Shown: positions 1 through 9,034, counted from the stretch's first letter. The stretch is DNA of 64,000 nt from Algoriphagus limi (GCF_024919275.1 NZ_JANWGH010000002.1:372001-436000), one strand, 5' to 3'. A program made the numbers and translations. The notes: a model not told the origin generated them from the letters alone.

Positions 1-336
1 ATCTACAGCTCTTTCCAATTCTTCGGGATCAATGGGCTTCAGCAAATAATCCACAGCATTAACTTGAAAGGCCTTGATGGCATATTGATCAAAGGCTGTC
101 GTGAAAATGACAGGTGCTTGAATCGGGCGTTTTTGAAAGATCTCGAAACTCAACCCATCTGCTAATTGGATATCACAGAAGATCAAATCCGGCTCTGGGT
201 TTGTCTCCAGCCAATGAATTGCTGACTTAACCGAGTCCAAATTTCCAAAAAACTCGGCTTCCGAAAAATGAGGTTTCAAAAGTGTCAATAATCTTTTTGC
301 TGCCGGATTTTCATCCTCAATCAGTAAAATTCTCAT
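1..336 (-). CDS. Response regulator receiver domain, LytTR type likely (3' part beyond window)
   Basis: The first 112 residues of a response regulator are visible; the gene runs off the left edge. The receiver domain has the acidic pocket near residues 7-9 (IEDE), the phospho-acceptor Asp at residue 55 (IFCDIQ), and the conserved Lys at 100 in VDYLLKPI. The stretch AFQVNAVDYLLKPI is typical of LytR/AlgR-family receivers, which carry a C-terminal LytTR DNA-binding domain, but that half is not in the window, so the output domain is inferred. The start ATG overlaps the stop of the upstream sensor kinase by 4 bases, so the two are translationally coupled and form a cognate two-component pair. Confidence 0.85.
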   Translation of the reverse strand, partial: MRILLIEDENPAAKRLLTLLKPHFSEAEFFGNLDSVKSAIHWLETNPEPDLIFCDIQLADGLSFEIFQKRPIQAPVIFTTAFDQYAIKAFQVNAVDYLLKPIDPEELERAVD

Positions 337-1403
337 GACTCAATTTGGATTAGAGGCAAAATAACCAAAAACTCATCCACTCCCTGCTTTGCCGTAGGAG
401 TGGGAGCTTTTAACAATTGATACCTTTTTGAAATATTTTTCAACCCAACGCCCGTGGAATAGGTCTCGGATTGATTTTTCAACTGAAGCGTATTGGTTAC
501 CCAAAGCTCTCCGTTTTTCTGTTGAATATGGATAAAAAGAGGATTGTCTTTGGAAGCCACATTATGTTTGATGGCATTTTCCAAAAGCAATTGAAGGGAT
601 AGCGGAGGAAGAAAATATTCTTTCTTATCCTCAACTTGAACCCGGAATTCCAGCTTGTCTTCGAAGCGGATTTTCTGCAATTCCAGAAAGTTCTTAGCAA
701 AATCAAGCTCCTTCTCCAGCGATACTAATTCCTCCTGCTGTACTTCCAATACATAGCGATAAATCCGTGAGAGCTTCTGAATAAATGCCGCCGATCGATC
801 CGCATCCTCATATACCAAATTGGTCAAGACATTGAGGGAATTGAAGAGAAAATGCGGATTGAGCTGATCTTTTAAGCTTTGATATTGACTGGCAAATTGC
901 TCGGTTTTTAGCCGCTCAGCCTCCACAGCCGATTTTCGCCACTCACCCAGCCAAGACCAAGTAGTAAAGATGGCCATCACCACCACAGCAACTTGCATTG
1001 GCATAATGGTGTATTTGGTGATTTCAAGCCACGGGATATTATCCAATGAAAACTGTCCCAAAAACCAGGCATGAAAAAACACCAATATGTAGGACACTAA
1101 GAAGGAATAGCCTAGATAAATTCCAATTGTGGCAAAAAGTCGAGGGATGGGTTTGTCAATCCAAGAAATTCGGCGATCAAGCCAATCGGTAATTACACTT
1201 CCTCCAAAACTCAAAGAACAGGAGACCAGAAATGAAAAAATAAAATCGGGAATTAGTTTGATGAAACCATCGAAAGACAAAAAACAACTTGGACAAATGC
1301 TAAATGAAATAATCAAGGCAATCCCCAAGTTCAACAGAATGAAGGGCCCAATCTTTTTGAATAGGACTTCGTAGGTAGGGGTTTTGTCTATTTCAGATTG
1401 CAT
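333..1403 (-). CDS. LytS-type sensor histidine kinase
   Basis: A 356-residue membrane sensor kinase. Roughly four hydrophobic segments lie in residues 18-150, followed by a short coiled linker and a His_kinase (PF06580) domain. The phospho-acceptor motif is NPHFLFNSLN with His184, and the N-box-like LLLENAIKH and a C-terminal VGLKNISKRY lie in the ATPase part. This family phosphorylates LytTR response regulators; the regulator overlaps its 3' end by 4 bases. There is no extracellular sensor domain, so the signal is probably sensed in or at the membrane. It follows a TonB receptor/TPR pair read in the same direction, but a strong hairpin separates them, so co-transcription is uncertain. Confidence 0.92.
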   Translation of the reverse strand: MQSEIDKTPTYEVLFKKIGPFILLNLGIALIISFSICPSCFLSFDGFIKLIPDFIFSFLVSCSLSFGGSVITDWLDRRISWIDKPIPRLFATIGIYLGYSFLVSYILVFFHAWFLGQFSLDNIPWLEITKYTIMPMQVAVVVMAIFTTWSWLGEWRKSAVEAERLKTEQFASQYQSLKDQLNPHFLFNSLNVLTNLVYEDADRSAAFIQKLSRIYRYVLEVQQEELVSLEKELDFAKNFLELQKIRFEDKLEFRVQVEDKKEYFLPPLSLQLLLENAIKHNVASKDNPLFIHIQQKNGELWVTNTLQLKNQSETYSTGVGLKNISKRYQLLKAPTPTAKQGVDEFLVILPLIQIES

Positions 1404-1420
1404 CGATGGAAATTAAGAAT

Positions 1421-1472
1421 AAAAGCCAAACCAATGAACCTTAAAATCAGATTCATTGGCCTTTGGCTTTTT
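1421..1472 (-). terminator. Long bulged hairpin, probable terminator of the TonB receptor/TPR unit
   Basis: Ten bases at 1421-1430 pair with 1462-1471, and eight at 1431-1438 pair with 1452-1459, leaving a two-base bulge and a 13-base loop. Both flanks are A/T runs, so it could stop transcription in either direction. It lies after the TPR-like gene and before the sensor kinase, both read leftward. Confidence 0.6.
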
Positions 1473-1481
1473 AAAGATTAA

Positions 1482-2126
1482 TTATAGACATCTTTTTGAC
1501 AACTCTTCGGCTGTCTCTACGCCCCAAGTAGGGTGAATATAGTTTTCATCAATTTTAGCACTTTCACTCTTGTACAAATCCAAAGCAATTCGTGCCATGC
1601 CGCAAGCTTTTTGAGGGCCAGAACCGAAAAACTCCGCCATTCCTAATTCCATCTGCGCCATGAGAGTCACTGCACGGGGATTTTCGCGATCCTGATTGAT
1701 AGCAAGACCGAATAACTGCATTACCTGAGGACTCATGCTCTGTCCTCTAGAAACCGGATCCAAAGATAATTTCCCCATCAAAGCATAACCATGCAAGGCA
1801 GTAAGCTCTGAGTTGTTTGGTGAAATTTCAGATGCTTGTTGGATCAACTCAATAGCGGAGTCAAATTCCAGATCCTTGTTGACATCGAAGCGGAAAGCAC
1901 CTTCGATTTTAGTCAAAGCGGCATAGTAAAGTGGAAGCCATTCATCAGAATTTGCTTCAGCTATGCGCAAGAAAGCATTGGCAACTTCCGCACTTGCTTG
2001 GGTGTCGGAAATTTGATTCATAGCTTGAATCTGAGACTTCATTGCGGATTGAAAAGCTGGATTAGCTTGTGCTACAAGTGATACATTCACTGCAAGAAAT
2101 ACGATGATAAAGAGATACTTTTTCAT
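1482..2126 (-). CDS. Secreted TPR-like protein of unknown function
   Basis: A 214-residue protein with a clear signal peptide (MKKYLFIIVFLAVNVSLVAQ). The mature part is all-helical, and repeated helix-turn-helix units such as ADEWLPLYYAALTKI-like and SPNNSELTALHGYALM-like stretches (residues 55-170) suggest degenerate tetratricopeptide repeats, so it is probably a periplasmic scaffold. It starts 12 bases after the stop of a TonB-dependent receptor and is surely in its operon, so a role with that receptor is likely. I do not recognise a named family beyond TPR-like proteins of Bacteroidota. Confidence 0.75.
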   Translation of the reverse strand: MKKYLFIIVFLAVNVSLVAQANPAFQSAMKSQIQAMNQISDTQASAEVANAFLRIAEANSDEWLPLYYAALTKIEGAFRFDVNKDLEFDSAIELIQQASEISPNNSELTALHGYALMGKLSLDPVSRGQSMSPQVMQLFGLAINQDRENPRAVTLMAQMELGMAEFFGSGPQKACGMARIALDLYKSESAKIDENYIHPTWGVETAEELSKRCL

Positions 2127-2138
2127 GATTTATTGATT

Positions 2139-4298
2139 TTAGAGGTTATTTAATTGATTTGCGTTTTTGTCTTTGGAAAGGGTCAAGAAGATCCCGAGGA
2201 AAAGAAACCTAGGAGCCGGCTGCCCAATGGCTCTTGATTCGTAGACACCCTGGGAATTTGGCTCGGTCGTAAAGTCATAACCGAATACATTTTCTCTTCC
2301 CAGTACATTGGTCACACCAGCATGGATGATCAAATTTGGTTTGGGTAGGTAACTCCAGCTTAGACTTAGATTTTGAAAGCCTGAAGTCTTGCGATTCATT
2401 TCTCCCGGAAAGTTGGGGTCCGTGTAGGCATAGCCATCATTTAGTGAAAAACTCGCTCCCAGTTGAGACTTTAGCGGAACTATAAAATGCTTGACAACCA
2501 CTGAGAAATTATGTCGAGGGGCGAATCCTGGCTGAACCTGAGAAGAATACTGCTCAAAGCTTCGCTTACTGTCCACAAAGCTGTAGGTAATCCAGTAGTC
2601 CGTGTTTTTGATGGATTTTTGATTCCGAAAGAAGAAATCCAAACCTCGAGCAAAGCCTTGCCCTTCATTTCGGAGGTTTTCAGGGTTTTGTACAGTCCCA
2701 TCAAATCGTATCAAGCCTTGATAGCTTTTATAAAAAGCTTCTGCCCGAAAAGTAATCCCTTCACCCTGCCAGAGGTAGTTTAAAATCAAATGGTTGGATT
2801 CTGTATTGTCTAGGTTTTGGGCCTGTACTCGATACCTTTCAATAGGTAATTGAGAAAATTTTCCAGCAGCGAGACTTAACTGACCTTTTGGTGAAAGTTT
2901 ATAAGCCAGAGAAAAACGCGGATCTAACCAATCCTCAGAACTCAAGCTGCTTTTCCCTGCTCGAAGCCCCCCTCTTAGCACTAATTTTCGGCTGAGATAC
3001 CAATCCCATTCAGTATAGAAAAAACTTTGATTATCAAGAAAATCCCGCTCCTGATTGATCTGAGGTAATCCTTCCGCATAGCGATGAATAAAATGCTCCA
3101 CTCCGACTTTCATGGAAATACGGTCTGAAAAATCCTTTATAGCTGATGCTTTCAGATGCGCCAATTTGTTCTCCCGCTCTGTTTGCAAAGTATCAAAATC
3201 CACTTCATCCAAATTGGAGGAAATAGCTGCACCAGCAAACCAAGTCCAGCCCTTCTTTCCAGCTTTACTCCAATTAGTTTGGGCGTAGCTATAGTAGTTC
3301 TTCAAGTCAATTAATGCTCCCCTGTTTTCAGAGCCAGGCTGAACATCCCAGAGTTTCATTCCTCCGGATTCGGTTCTGGCAAGTACTTTCCAAAGGCCTC
3401 CATTTTTGAGCTTTTTTTGAGCAGCTAATTCCAAATCCCATCCAAATGGAGCCCGTTCAAAATCAAAATCCTGTGGGATGATTTGCTGGTAGGGACTCAG
3501 ATCAAAATAATTACCTGTCAAAGTCAGACTTTGCTTTTCTGATGCCCATGTTTGAGAATAGCCACCACCCACTGACATCAGGCTTAAATCACCTTGTTTT
3601 CTAACTGAAAGATCCTTGGTATTTAAAGCGAGCGCAGAAGAAAGTGCCTGTCCATATTCGGCAGAATAGCCCCCGGTTGAAAAGAAGGTGCCCTTAAAAA
3701 GATTGGGGTTAAATCTGGTGCGGGTGGGAACATTTCCAGCGGTAGTTCCATAAGCATTGCCTACACGCATTCCATCAATGTATATCCCAACTTCACTCGC
3801 ATCTCCTCCGCGAACAAAAAGTCTTCCGTCATTTCCAACCGTGCTGGTTCCAGGAAGTGTCTGCAAAGCCCCTACAATATCACCCATGGCACTTGGAGTG
3901 GTTACGATATCCAAAGGCCGAAGAATGACTGATTTTTTCTCATCAGATGCTTCCATAGCACCTGCTGAAATCGTCACTCCATTCATCTCCGTAATTAGCT
4001 CCACCAATTCAAAATCCTCAAGCTTGATTTCTCCTCCATTACAGGTAATACTTTGCTCTTGGCTTTTAAACCCCATCATTCGGAAAACCAAAATTTGAGT
4101 TCCCTCCTGGGTGGTTTGAAATGAAAAGTCACCTTCTGTTCCAGAAGTGGTGCCATCATAAGAGCCTTTGATATAAACATTGACCCCAGGAAGTCCTTTT
4201 CCTTGCTCATCCAAAACTCGCCCCGTTAGTAGGGTCTGGCCAAAAGCCATGAATTGGCTGAGGAAAAAGTAGAAGAATAAGAGAACTCGGGTTTTCAT
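2139..4298 (-). CDS. TonB-dependent outer-membrane receptor with CarboxypepD_reg-like domain
   Basis: A 719-residue outer-membrane receptor. The start is set at the ATG at 4298, which directly gives the signal peptide MKTRVLLFFYFFLSQFMAFGQ; an upstream in-frame start adds only a short non-hydrophobic leader. Next comes a carboxypeptidase-regulatory-like beta domain (about residues 22-105, LTGRVLDEQGKGLPGVNVYI), then a plug domain (VGALQTLPGTSTVGNDGRLFVRGG split over residues 130-180), then a long beta-barrel ending in alternating aromatic strands. Such receptors take up large nutrients or metal complexes with TonB energy. No SusD partner is present, so it is not a canonical SusCD pair; the only operon partner is the TPR-like gene downstream. 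Substrate unknown. Confidence 0.9.
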   Translation of the reverse strand: MKTRVLLFFYFFLSQFMAFGQTLLTGRVLDEQGKGLPGVNVYIKGSYDGTTSGTEGDFSFQTTQEGTQILVFRMMGFKSQEQSITCNGGEIKLEDFELVELITEMNGVTISAGAMEASDEKKSVILRPLDIVTTPSAMGDIVGALQTLPGTSTVGNDGRLFVRGGDASEVGIYIDGMRVGNAYGTTAGNVPTRTRFNPNLFKGTFFSTGGYSAEYGQALSSALALNTKDLSVRKQGDLSLMSVGGGYSQTWASEKQSLTLTGNYFDLSPYQQIIPQDFDFERAPFGWDLELAAQKKLKNGGLWKVLARTESGGMKLWDVQPGSENRGALIDLKNYYSYAQTNWSKAGKKGWTWFAGAAISSNLDEVDFDTLQTERENKLAHLKASAIKDFSDRISMKVGVEHFIHRYAEGLPQINQERDFLDNQSFFYTEWDWYLSRKLVLRGGLRAGKSSLSSEDWLDPRFSLAYKLSPKGQLSLAAGKFSQLPIERYRVQAQNLDNTESNHLILNYLWQGEGITFRAEAFYKSYQGLIRFDGTVQNPENLRNEGQGFARGLDFFFRNQKSIKNTDYWITYSFVDSKRSFEQYSSQVQPGFAPRHNFSVVVKHFIVPLKSQLGASFSLNDGYAYTDPNFPGEMNRKTSGFQNLSLSWSYLPKPNLIIHAGVTNVLGRENVFGYDFTTEPNSQGVYESRAIGQPAPRFLFLGIFLTLSKDKNANQLNNL

Positions 4299-4402
4299 TT
4301 CGATTCGTATTTGAATCAAAATTGAAGAGCCTTAGCCTTTTAAAAAATTGAACCTGACTGAAGTGTAGAAATCAGCGACTGAACTGTCAAAATTGGAAAC
4401 TC

Positions 4403-4432
4403 AAAAAAAAGAGTAGGCTGCTGGCCTACTCT
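4403..4432 (-). terminator. Rho-independent terminator after the amidohydrolase gene
   Basis: A nine-base perfect stem (4410-4418 with 4424-4432, loop of five) is followed on the minus strand by eight T residues. The amidohydrolase stop codon lies inside the stem. Confidence 0.85.
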
Positions 4433-5547
4433 GGAAAAAGGGTTTTGTCCATGCCTGGAACGATTCGGAGGGCATTTTTATAGTAAACTTTCTTCAACAC
4501 CTCATCAGGCAAATCCAGCCCGTACATTCGCCAAAAGGCATGGTATTTTTTGTAATAAGGAAAATATTCATCGGCTGTCTCCAAAACTCGGAAGTAGGTA
4601 TGAAACTCCTCAGGATTGTAGGCATCCTTCCCGAAAAGCAGACGGTCTTGATATTTAATGAAAAATTCGCGAGCTCTTCGAGGCTGTCTTCCAAACTCTG
4701 CAATCACGGCTCCAATCCCAAAATTCACATTCGGATAGCGCTCCAAATGCGCTTCGGCCTTATCCAAATCATTGGCCATCCAACCCATGTGTGCATTGAT
4801 AAAGGTTGTATTTGGGTGCTTTTCAAACACATGATGCTGCTCGGCAATGATTTGCTCAAAAGGAGCAGGATCCGTTTCGGAACGTTGTCTATTTGGGTGA
4901 GTTTTCAGTTCCAGCCAGCGCTCGTTGTTGGCATCCATAGGTTGCCAAAATTGTGCAGGATCCGCCGAATGGATAATGACAGGGATCCCCAATTCACCGG
5001 CCTTTGCCCAGACAGGATCCAAATCAGGATGATCAACAGGAACACGGTTCCCATTTATATCTTTTACAGAAAGACCTAAGCTCTTGTAAATTTTAAGTCC
5101 TACAGCTCCAGCTTGCACGTCTTCCTCTAATTCCTTCACCGCAATTCTACTCCAATTTTCATCCCCGAAACCCGCAAAATTCAAATTGGTAAACACCATA
5201 AACCTTCCCGGAGCATGTGCCTCAAATTCTTTGAGCATACCTCGGATATATTCTTGCTGACTATTAGAATCTCCTCTACCGAAACCTCTCCCACTGAGAT
5301 TGACCAAGACCCCCATATTCAACTCCTCCATTTCAGAGAGAAGCTTTTCAATTTTCTCCTGATTGATTCCTCCCTGATGGCTATGTATATCCACAAAAGG
5401 ATATTTAGCTCGGGTAACTGGGTTTTCTGGGACTTTAAGAGTCGAAGGAGGATTGTATTCCTCGAAGCTCATTTCCTGCGCAACAGCCGACAATTGATAT
5501 CCGAAGAATATGCAGGCAGCAGAAGCAATAGTTAGAAGGTTTTTCAT
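4426..5547 (-). CDS. Exported amidohydrolase (Amidohydro_2 family)
   Basis: A 373-residue protein with a signal peptide (MKNLLTIASAACIFFGYQLSAVAQ). The metal-binding HxH motif of the amidohydrolase superfamily is at His55/His57 (FVDIHSHQGG). Further metal and active-site candidates are the His of PVIIHSAD, the His of FINAHMGW, and the Asp of LLFGKDAY near residue 312. This is the PF04909 TIM-barrel fold, whose members include decarboxylases and lactonases; the substrate cannot be read from sequence. Export to the periplasm is the main distinguishing point. It appears to be transcribed alone: a terminator follows it, and an inverted repeat lies between it and the M14 peptidase gene upstream. 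Confidence 0.88.
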   Translation of the reverse strand: MKNLLTIASAACIFFGYQLSAVAQEMSFEEYNPPSTLKVPENPVTRAKYPFVDIHSHQGGINQEKIEKLLSEMEELNMGVLVNLSGRGFGRGDSNSQQEYIRGMLKEFEAHAPGRFMVFTNLNFAGFGDENWSRIAVKELEEDVQAGAVGLKIYKSLGLSVKDINGNRVPVDHPDLDPVWAKAGELGIPVIIHSADPAQFWQPMDANNERWLELKTHPNRQRSETDPAPFEQIIAEQHHVFEKHPNTTFINAHMGWMANDLDKAEAHLERYPNVNFGIGAVIAEFGRQPRRAREFFIKYQDRLLFGKDAYNPEEFHTYFRVLETADEYFPYYKKYHAFWRMYGLDLPDEVLKKVYYKNALRIVPGMDKTLFPE

Positions 5548-5600
5548 GAATTTGGAAAAAGGGTTGAAACAAAACAGGCTGTCTATGAAATATTAGTTAT

Positions 5601-5662
5601 CACATTGAGCGAAGTCGAAATGTTATCAAAATGCCATTGAATGGCCTTCGACTCCGCTCAGG
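5601..5662. repeat. REP-like imperfect inverted repeat
   Basis: The left arm TTGAGCGAAGTCGAAA (5605-5620) is mirrored by the right arm TTCGACTCCGCTCAGG (5647-5662), separated by 26 bases. The arms agree except for one or two positions. Sequences of this TGAGCG-AGTCGAA type are, from general knowledge, frequent intergenic palindromes in Bacteroidota. It lies in the 154-base gap between two leftward genes and may act as a terminator or mRNA stabiliser, or be a mobile REP-type unit. Confidence 0.6.
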
Positions 5663-5701
5663 CTGACAGAAATATTGAAATTGAGACAGCCTCTTGAACT
5701 A

Positions 5702-8257
5702 TTATCGGCTTGTTCCGCCGTTAATTACTTGTCCAAAGAAAATCGCATTCAAGAACAACTTATTCGTACCAAACCAGAAAGCTCGGAAGTTCATGTTGTC
5801 AGCGAAAGCCACTACTCGGCCTCGCCCAACACCACGAACCTGAATCACAGATCCATTTTGAATACCCGGCAAATTGCTTGGATGCAGGTATCCAGAAGCG
5901 AGTGGATTATCAGTATATACCAATGGGTTGGCATAAGGATTTTCAGCTGGCTCTAAGAATAAATTATCATTTCGGAAGGTGTGGATATCCGCTCCGGTAT
6001 AACCATAACCGATCGGATGAGTCAAATCCAATTTTGCATTGAAGATAGCTCCACCAGTAACCTTAGCTCCGGTTGCATTCTGGTAATCTCCATATGGTAG
6101 CTGCAGTCCTTTGTCTGATGTATCAAGATTTCTGAATTTAACATCGGTCACTTCATTTTGTGCCAACCAACGTAGCGCTCTACCTTTTGCAAGTAGAGTA
6201 TTGCCTCGAGAAACCCAACCTCGCAAGGCATTCGCACCGGAAGACCCTAAACTACCATAGGAACCATCAGGCATGATAATCACATTGTATCGCTCAATCA
6301 CAGAGCTGCTTACCCGATCTACTGGCAATAAGGTAATTGGCATTTCTATTCGCTGATCCATTAAATGCCATATTTCACCGGCCTCATAGCTGTCCACTCC
6401 TCCATCAACTAAAAGGGCAACTTTTGGAATTTCCAATGGAGTGATAAAAGTAGACCCCATATTGATTCCTGAAGTGTAACCTGTACTGATCGCATGAATA
6501 TCTACTGTGGATGCAGCGGCGATCTCCTGAAGTTTTTGGAAGAACTGCTGATCTGACTGACCTGATTCTCCTTTATCCACTAGGATAGTTCCTCGACCAA
6601 AACTCTTTCCTTCTGGCGTGCTAAATTCCGCATTGGCTACTCGTACTCGATAACCTTCTTTCATCAGCTTATAAGCCGCTTTTGGCGCATAGTAATCCGT
6701 CCATTCCAAAGCATATTGATAGGCACCAGCTCCACCAACTACTTGTCCTTGCTTTAAGCTGAAGTCATTCTTATTGATTTCTTTCACATTGGCCAAGTTG
6801 AGGATACGGCTATTCAAAGCCATGTAATCCAAGCCGAAAGCCATAGGATAAGTCCAAGCAGAAATGTCATAAAATAAGGAATCCTGAAAAGTAGTCCTCG
6901 TCTCAAACATTGCCTTTATTAATCGGTACTGCGGTTGATCTGCAGGTACGATGTAGGAATTTTCACTTTTAAATTCCTTGCCATTCACTGTGATGTCTTC
7001 CTGAAGGCTGAAGACTTTGATATCATGCTGCAAAATCAGATCCGCCAAATGATAGCTTCTCGCATCATCCTCTGCACTTCCGAAAATATAGGCCTTGTTT
7101 ACATCAGCAGCTGTTTCTTCAGCAATTCCTTGATAGAAATCGCGCATCCACTGATTTAACTCTACCCGCATTTCCTTTGCCGCTTGGAAAGAAGAAAGGT
7201 TTGCAGTGAATTGATTTCGAATAGTAAAAGGAAAACTCAACATACCATTCGCCGACTCCTGAAGGTGTCCTCGAGAACTTGCCTGCTCGAAAAGAATTCC
7301 TATCGATCCCTGTACGTCCGGATAGGTTGACCCTTTTCCATAGTAAAAGTCATCGTAGTTTTCTTGATTATAGTACAAGGACCCAATTTTATCCAAAGCT
7401 TTGGCATGATAGGTTCCGATCTTCTCGGTCAATTCAAAATTCTTTGTTGGAGTAAGTGGATGGGTTCGGGAAGGAACACCTGGCTGGAAGAAGAAGGTGC
7501 TATTAGTTCCCATTTCATGGAAATCCAGATGAATATTCGGTAACCAACTTTGGAAAACTCGAACGCGATTTCTTGATTCAGGATGCTGAACAGGCAACCA
7601 ATCCCGATTCAAGTCAAACCAATAATGATTAGTACGACCTCTTGGCCAAGCCTCATTATATTCTCGACCATTTGGATCACCATTTAAGTTGTAAGCCTTA
7701 TGTGAGTTTACCCAAGAAGCAAATCGATTGAGTCCATCAGGATTGATAGCTGGATCCAAAAGGAGAACAATATTTTCAAGATCCGCTTCGATTTCATTGG
7801 CAGCAACAAAATGATAGGCCGCCAAAAGGGATGCATTGGCGCCACTTGGTTCGTTTCCATGAACAGAATAGCCCATGAACATTACCACAGGCATGGACTC
7901 AATGGAAACGCTAGCATTGGGATCTCTTAATTTTTTTCGGTCGGATTTGATTTGATCCAATCTTGCCAAATTGGCTGGCGAACTAATGGTCAATAAAGTC
8001 TGAGGGCGTTTTTCATAACTACGACCGGTCTCTTCAAAAATAACACGATCAGATGCAGCAGCTACAGCTTTCATATACATGACCAACTGATCATGAGTCA
8101 CGTGCCATTCACCTACTTCATATCCCAAAACCTCCTTTGGAGTCGGAATATCAGGATTATAGGTATATCCTTCAGGCAAATAATAAGACAAATCTACTTG
8201 AGCACTTACCCAAGTACTCAGAAAGCAAAGAGAAAGAAGAAATACAATTCTTTTCAT
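5702..8257 (-). CDS. Exported M14 family zinc carboxypeptidase
   Basis: An 851-residue secreted metallopeptidase with signal peptide MKRIVFLLSLCFLSTWVSAQ. Zinc ligands follow the M14 pattern: HGNE at residues 133-136 and the distal His247 (LDFHEMG). Substrate-contact residues appear in FDLNRDW (about 215-220), and the catalytic Glu is probably Glu324 (GILFEQASSRG). The C-terminal third (VALLVDGGVDSYEAGEIW onward, about residue 610) looks like a class I glutamine-amidotransferase-like fold, as in many long Bacteroidota M14 peptidases. It probably trims peptides in the periplasm or outside the cell. It is read leftward as a single gene; the neighbouring genes to its right are divergent. Confidence 0.92.
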   Translation of the reverse strand: MKRIVFLLSLCFLSTWVSAQVDLSYYLPEGYTYNPDIPTPKEVLGYEVGEWHVTHDQLVMYMKAVAAASDRVIFEETGRSYEKRPQTLLTISSPANLARLDQIKSDRKKLRDPNASVSIESMPVVMFMGYSVHGNEPSGANASLLAAYHFVAANEIEADLENIVLLLDPAINPDGLNRFASWVNSHKAYNLNGDPNGREYNEAWPRGRTNHYWFDLNRDWLPVQHPESRNRVRVFQSWLPNIHLDFHEMGTNSTFFFQPGVPSRTHPLTPTKNFELTEKIGTYHAKALDKIGSLYYNQENYDDFYYGKGSTYPDVQGSIGILFEQASSRGHLQESANGMLSFPFTIRNQFTANLSSFQAAKEMRVELNQWMRDFYQGIAEETAADVNKAYIFGSAEDDARSYHLADLILQHDIKVFSLQEDITVNGKEFKSENSYIVPADQPQYRLIKAMFETRTTFQDSLFYDISAWTYPMAFGLDYMALNSRILNLANVKEINKNDFSLKQGQVVGGAGAYQYALEWTDYYAPKAAYKLMKEGYRVRVANAEFSTPEGKSFGRGTILVDKGESGQSDQQFFQKLQEIAAASTVDIHAISTGYTSGINMGSTFITPLEIPKVALLVDGGVDSYEAGEIWHLMDQRIEMPITLLPVDRVSSSVIERYNVIIMPDGSYGSLGSSGANALRGWVSRGNTLLAKGRALRWLAQNEVTDVKFRNLDTSDKGLQLPYGDYQNATGAKVTGGAIFNAKLDLTHPIGYGYTGADIHTFRNDNLFLEPAENPYANPLVYTDNPLASGYLHPSNLPGIQNGSVIQVRGVGRGRVVAFADNMNFRAFWFGTNKLFLNAIFFGQVINGGTSR

Positions 8258-8349
8258 GGGATGACGATTAAACTTCCGACTAAATTCTTACTTATTTTTC
8301 GCAAAAAAAGCTATTTTGGAACAGTGGTAAAAATAACTGAAGAAACGTA

Positions 8350-8613
8350 ATGGATTTAGTCACACCTGGAAATGGACTTCTGATTTGGCAGGTATCGGGC
8401 TTTATAATCGCATTTGGATACCTCGCTTTCTGGTTTTATGGCTTGATTGATTTGGTAAAAAGTGATTTCAGAAGCCCACATGACAAGTTAATCTGGTTAC
8501 TCATCATCCTATTCGCACAACCTTTTGGTGTCTTCATCTATCTCTCTATGGCAAGAGGTACTAAAGAGAAGCGAAAGTTTCAACCTAATTTTTCAAATCG
8601 AACCTTAAACTAA
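8350..8613 (+). CDS. PLDc_N-domain mini membrane protein (first of three)
   Basis: An 87-residue protein with two transmembrane helices (about residues 10-33 and 45-67) joined by a short conserved loop FYGLIDLVKSDFRSPHDKLIW. This is the Phospholipase_D-nuclease N-terminal (PF13396) module that normally precedes the catalytic HKD domains of cardiolipin synthases; no HKD domain is present here. The positively charged tail is probably cytoplasmic. It is the first of three tandem paralogues; the next starts 9 bases downstream. Function unknown; stand-alone PLDc_N proteins are common but uncharacterised. Confidence 0.85.
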   Translation: MDLVTPGNGLLIWQVSGFIIAFGYLAFWFYGLIDLVKSDFRSPHDKLIWLLIILFAQPFGVFIYLSMARGTKEKRKFQPNFSNRTLN

Positions 8614-8622
8614 AATTCTAAC

Positions 8623-8844
8623 ATGGCTTTTGTTCAAAATATGGGAGGTGGATTTTTAATCCTATTTCTTATCAGCATTTTCTACTTCATTTTCTGGGTG
8701 TATTGCCTGGTAGATGTCCTACGCTCAGAATTCAAAGATCCAAATATGAAATTGATTTGGGTATTGATCTTAATTTTTGCGCAAGGATTAGGGCCCATCA
8801 TCTACATCTTGATAGGAAACAATGGTAAAAAATATTCCTTCTGA
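8623..8844 (+). CDS. PLDc_N-domain mini membrane protein (second of three)
   Basis: A 73-residue paralogue of the preceding gene: two transmembrane helices around the loop VYCLVDVLRSEFKDPNMKLIW, then the second helix and a very short Lys-rich tail. The aligned cores (D-L/V-x-x-S-x-F, K-L-I-W) show it arose by tandem duplication. Its stop codon TGA shares its last base with the ATG of the third copy, so translation of the two is coupled. Confidence 0.85.
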   Translation: MAFVQNMGGGFLILFLISIFYFIFWVYCLVDVLRSEFKDPNMKLIWVLILIFAQGLGPIIYILIGNNGKKYSF

Positions 8845-9017
8845 TGTTTGGACTGGGATTTATAGGGCTAATCATCTACGCTTACACCATATATGACGTG
8901 GTTGTGAGCAAATTCGCCAATGAAACAGATAAGCTGATTTGGCTTTTGATCGTAGTGCTCGTCCCATTTTTGGGAACGGTGCTTTGGTTTGTTATTGGAA
9001 GGGAAAAACGGCTTTAA
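8844..9017 (+). CDS. PLDc_N-domain mini membrane protein (third of three, 57 residues)
   Basis: A short open frame that is easy to miss. The ATG at 8844 overlaps the previous stop by one base (TGATG). The 57-residue product begins MFGLGFIGLIIYAYTIYDVV, has the loop VSKFANETDKLIWLL matching the other two copies (S-x-F and K-L-I-W conserved), a second helix, and ends IGREKRL. The two-helix plan, the shared motif and the coupled start make it a real gene. It completes a three-gene array of divergent paralogues that may form hetero-oligomers (inference). Confidence 0.85.
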   Translation: MFGLGFIGLIIYAYTIYDVVVSKFANETDKLIWLLIVVLVPFLGTVLWFVIGREKRL

Positions 9018-9034
9018 TCTCGCCCCCTTCAAAT

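Noticed and set aside
4540-5079. A 179-codon open frame opposite the amidohydrolase gene
   Set aside because: It lies wholly inside a well-supported gene, has no recognisable domain, and is composed of reverse-complement codons of conserved motifs.
8350-9017. Phospholipase D or cardiolipin synthase genes
   Set aside because: Only the two-helix N-terminal module is present; no HKD motifs exist.
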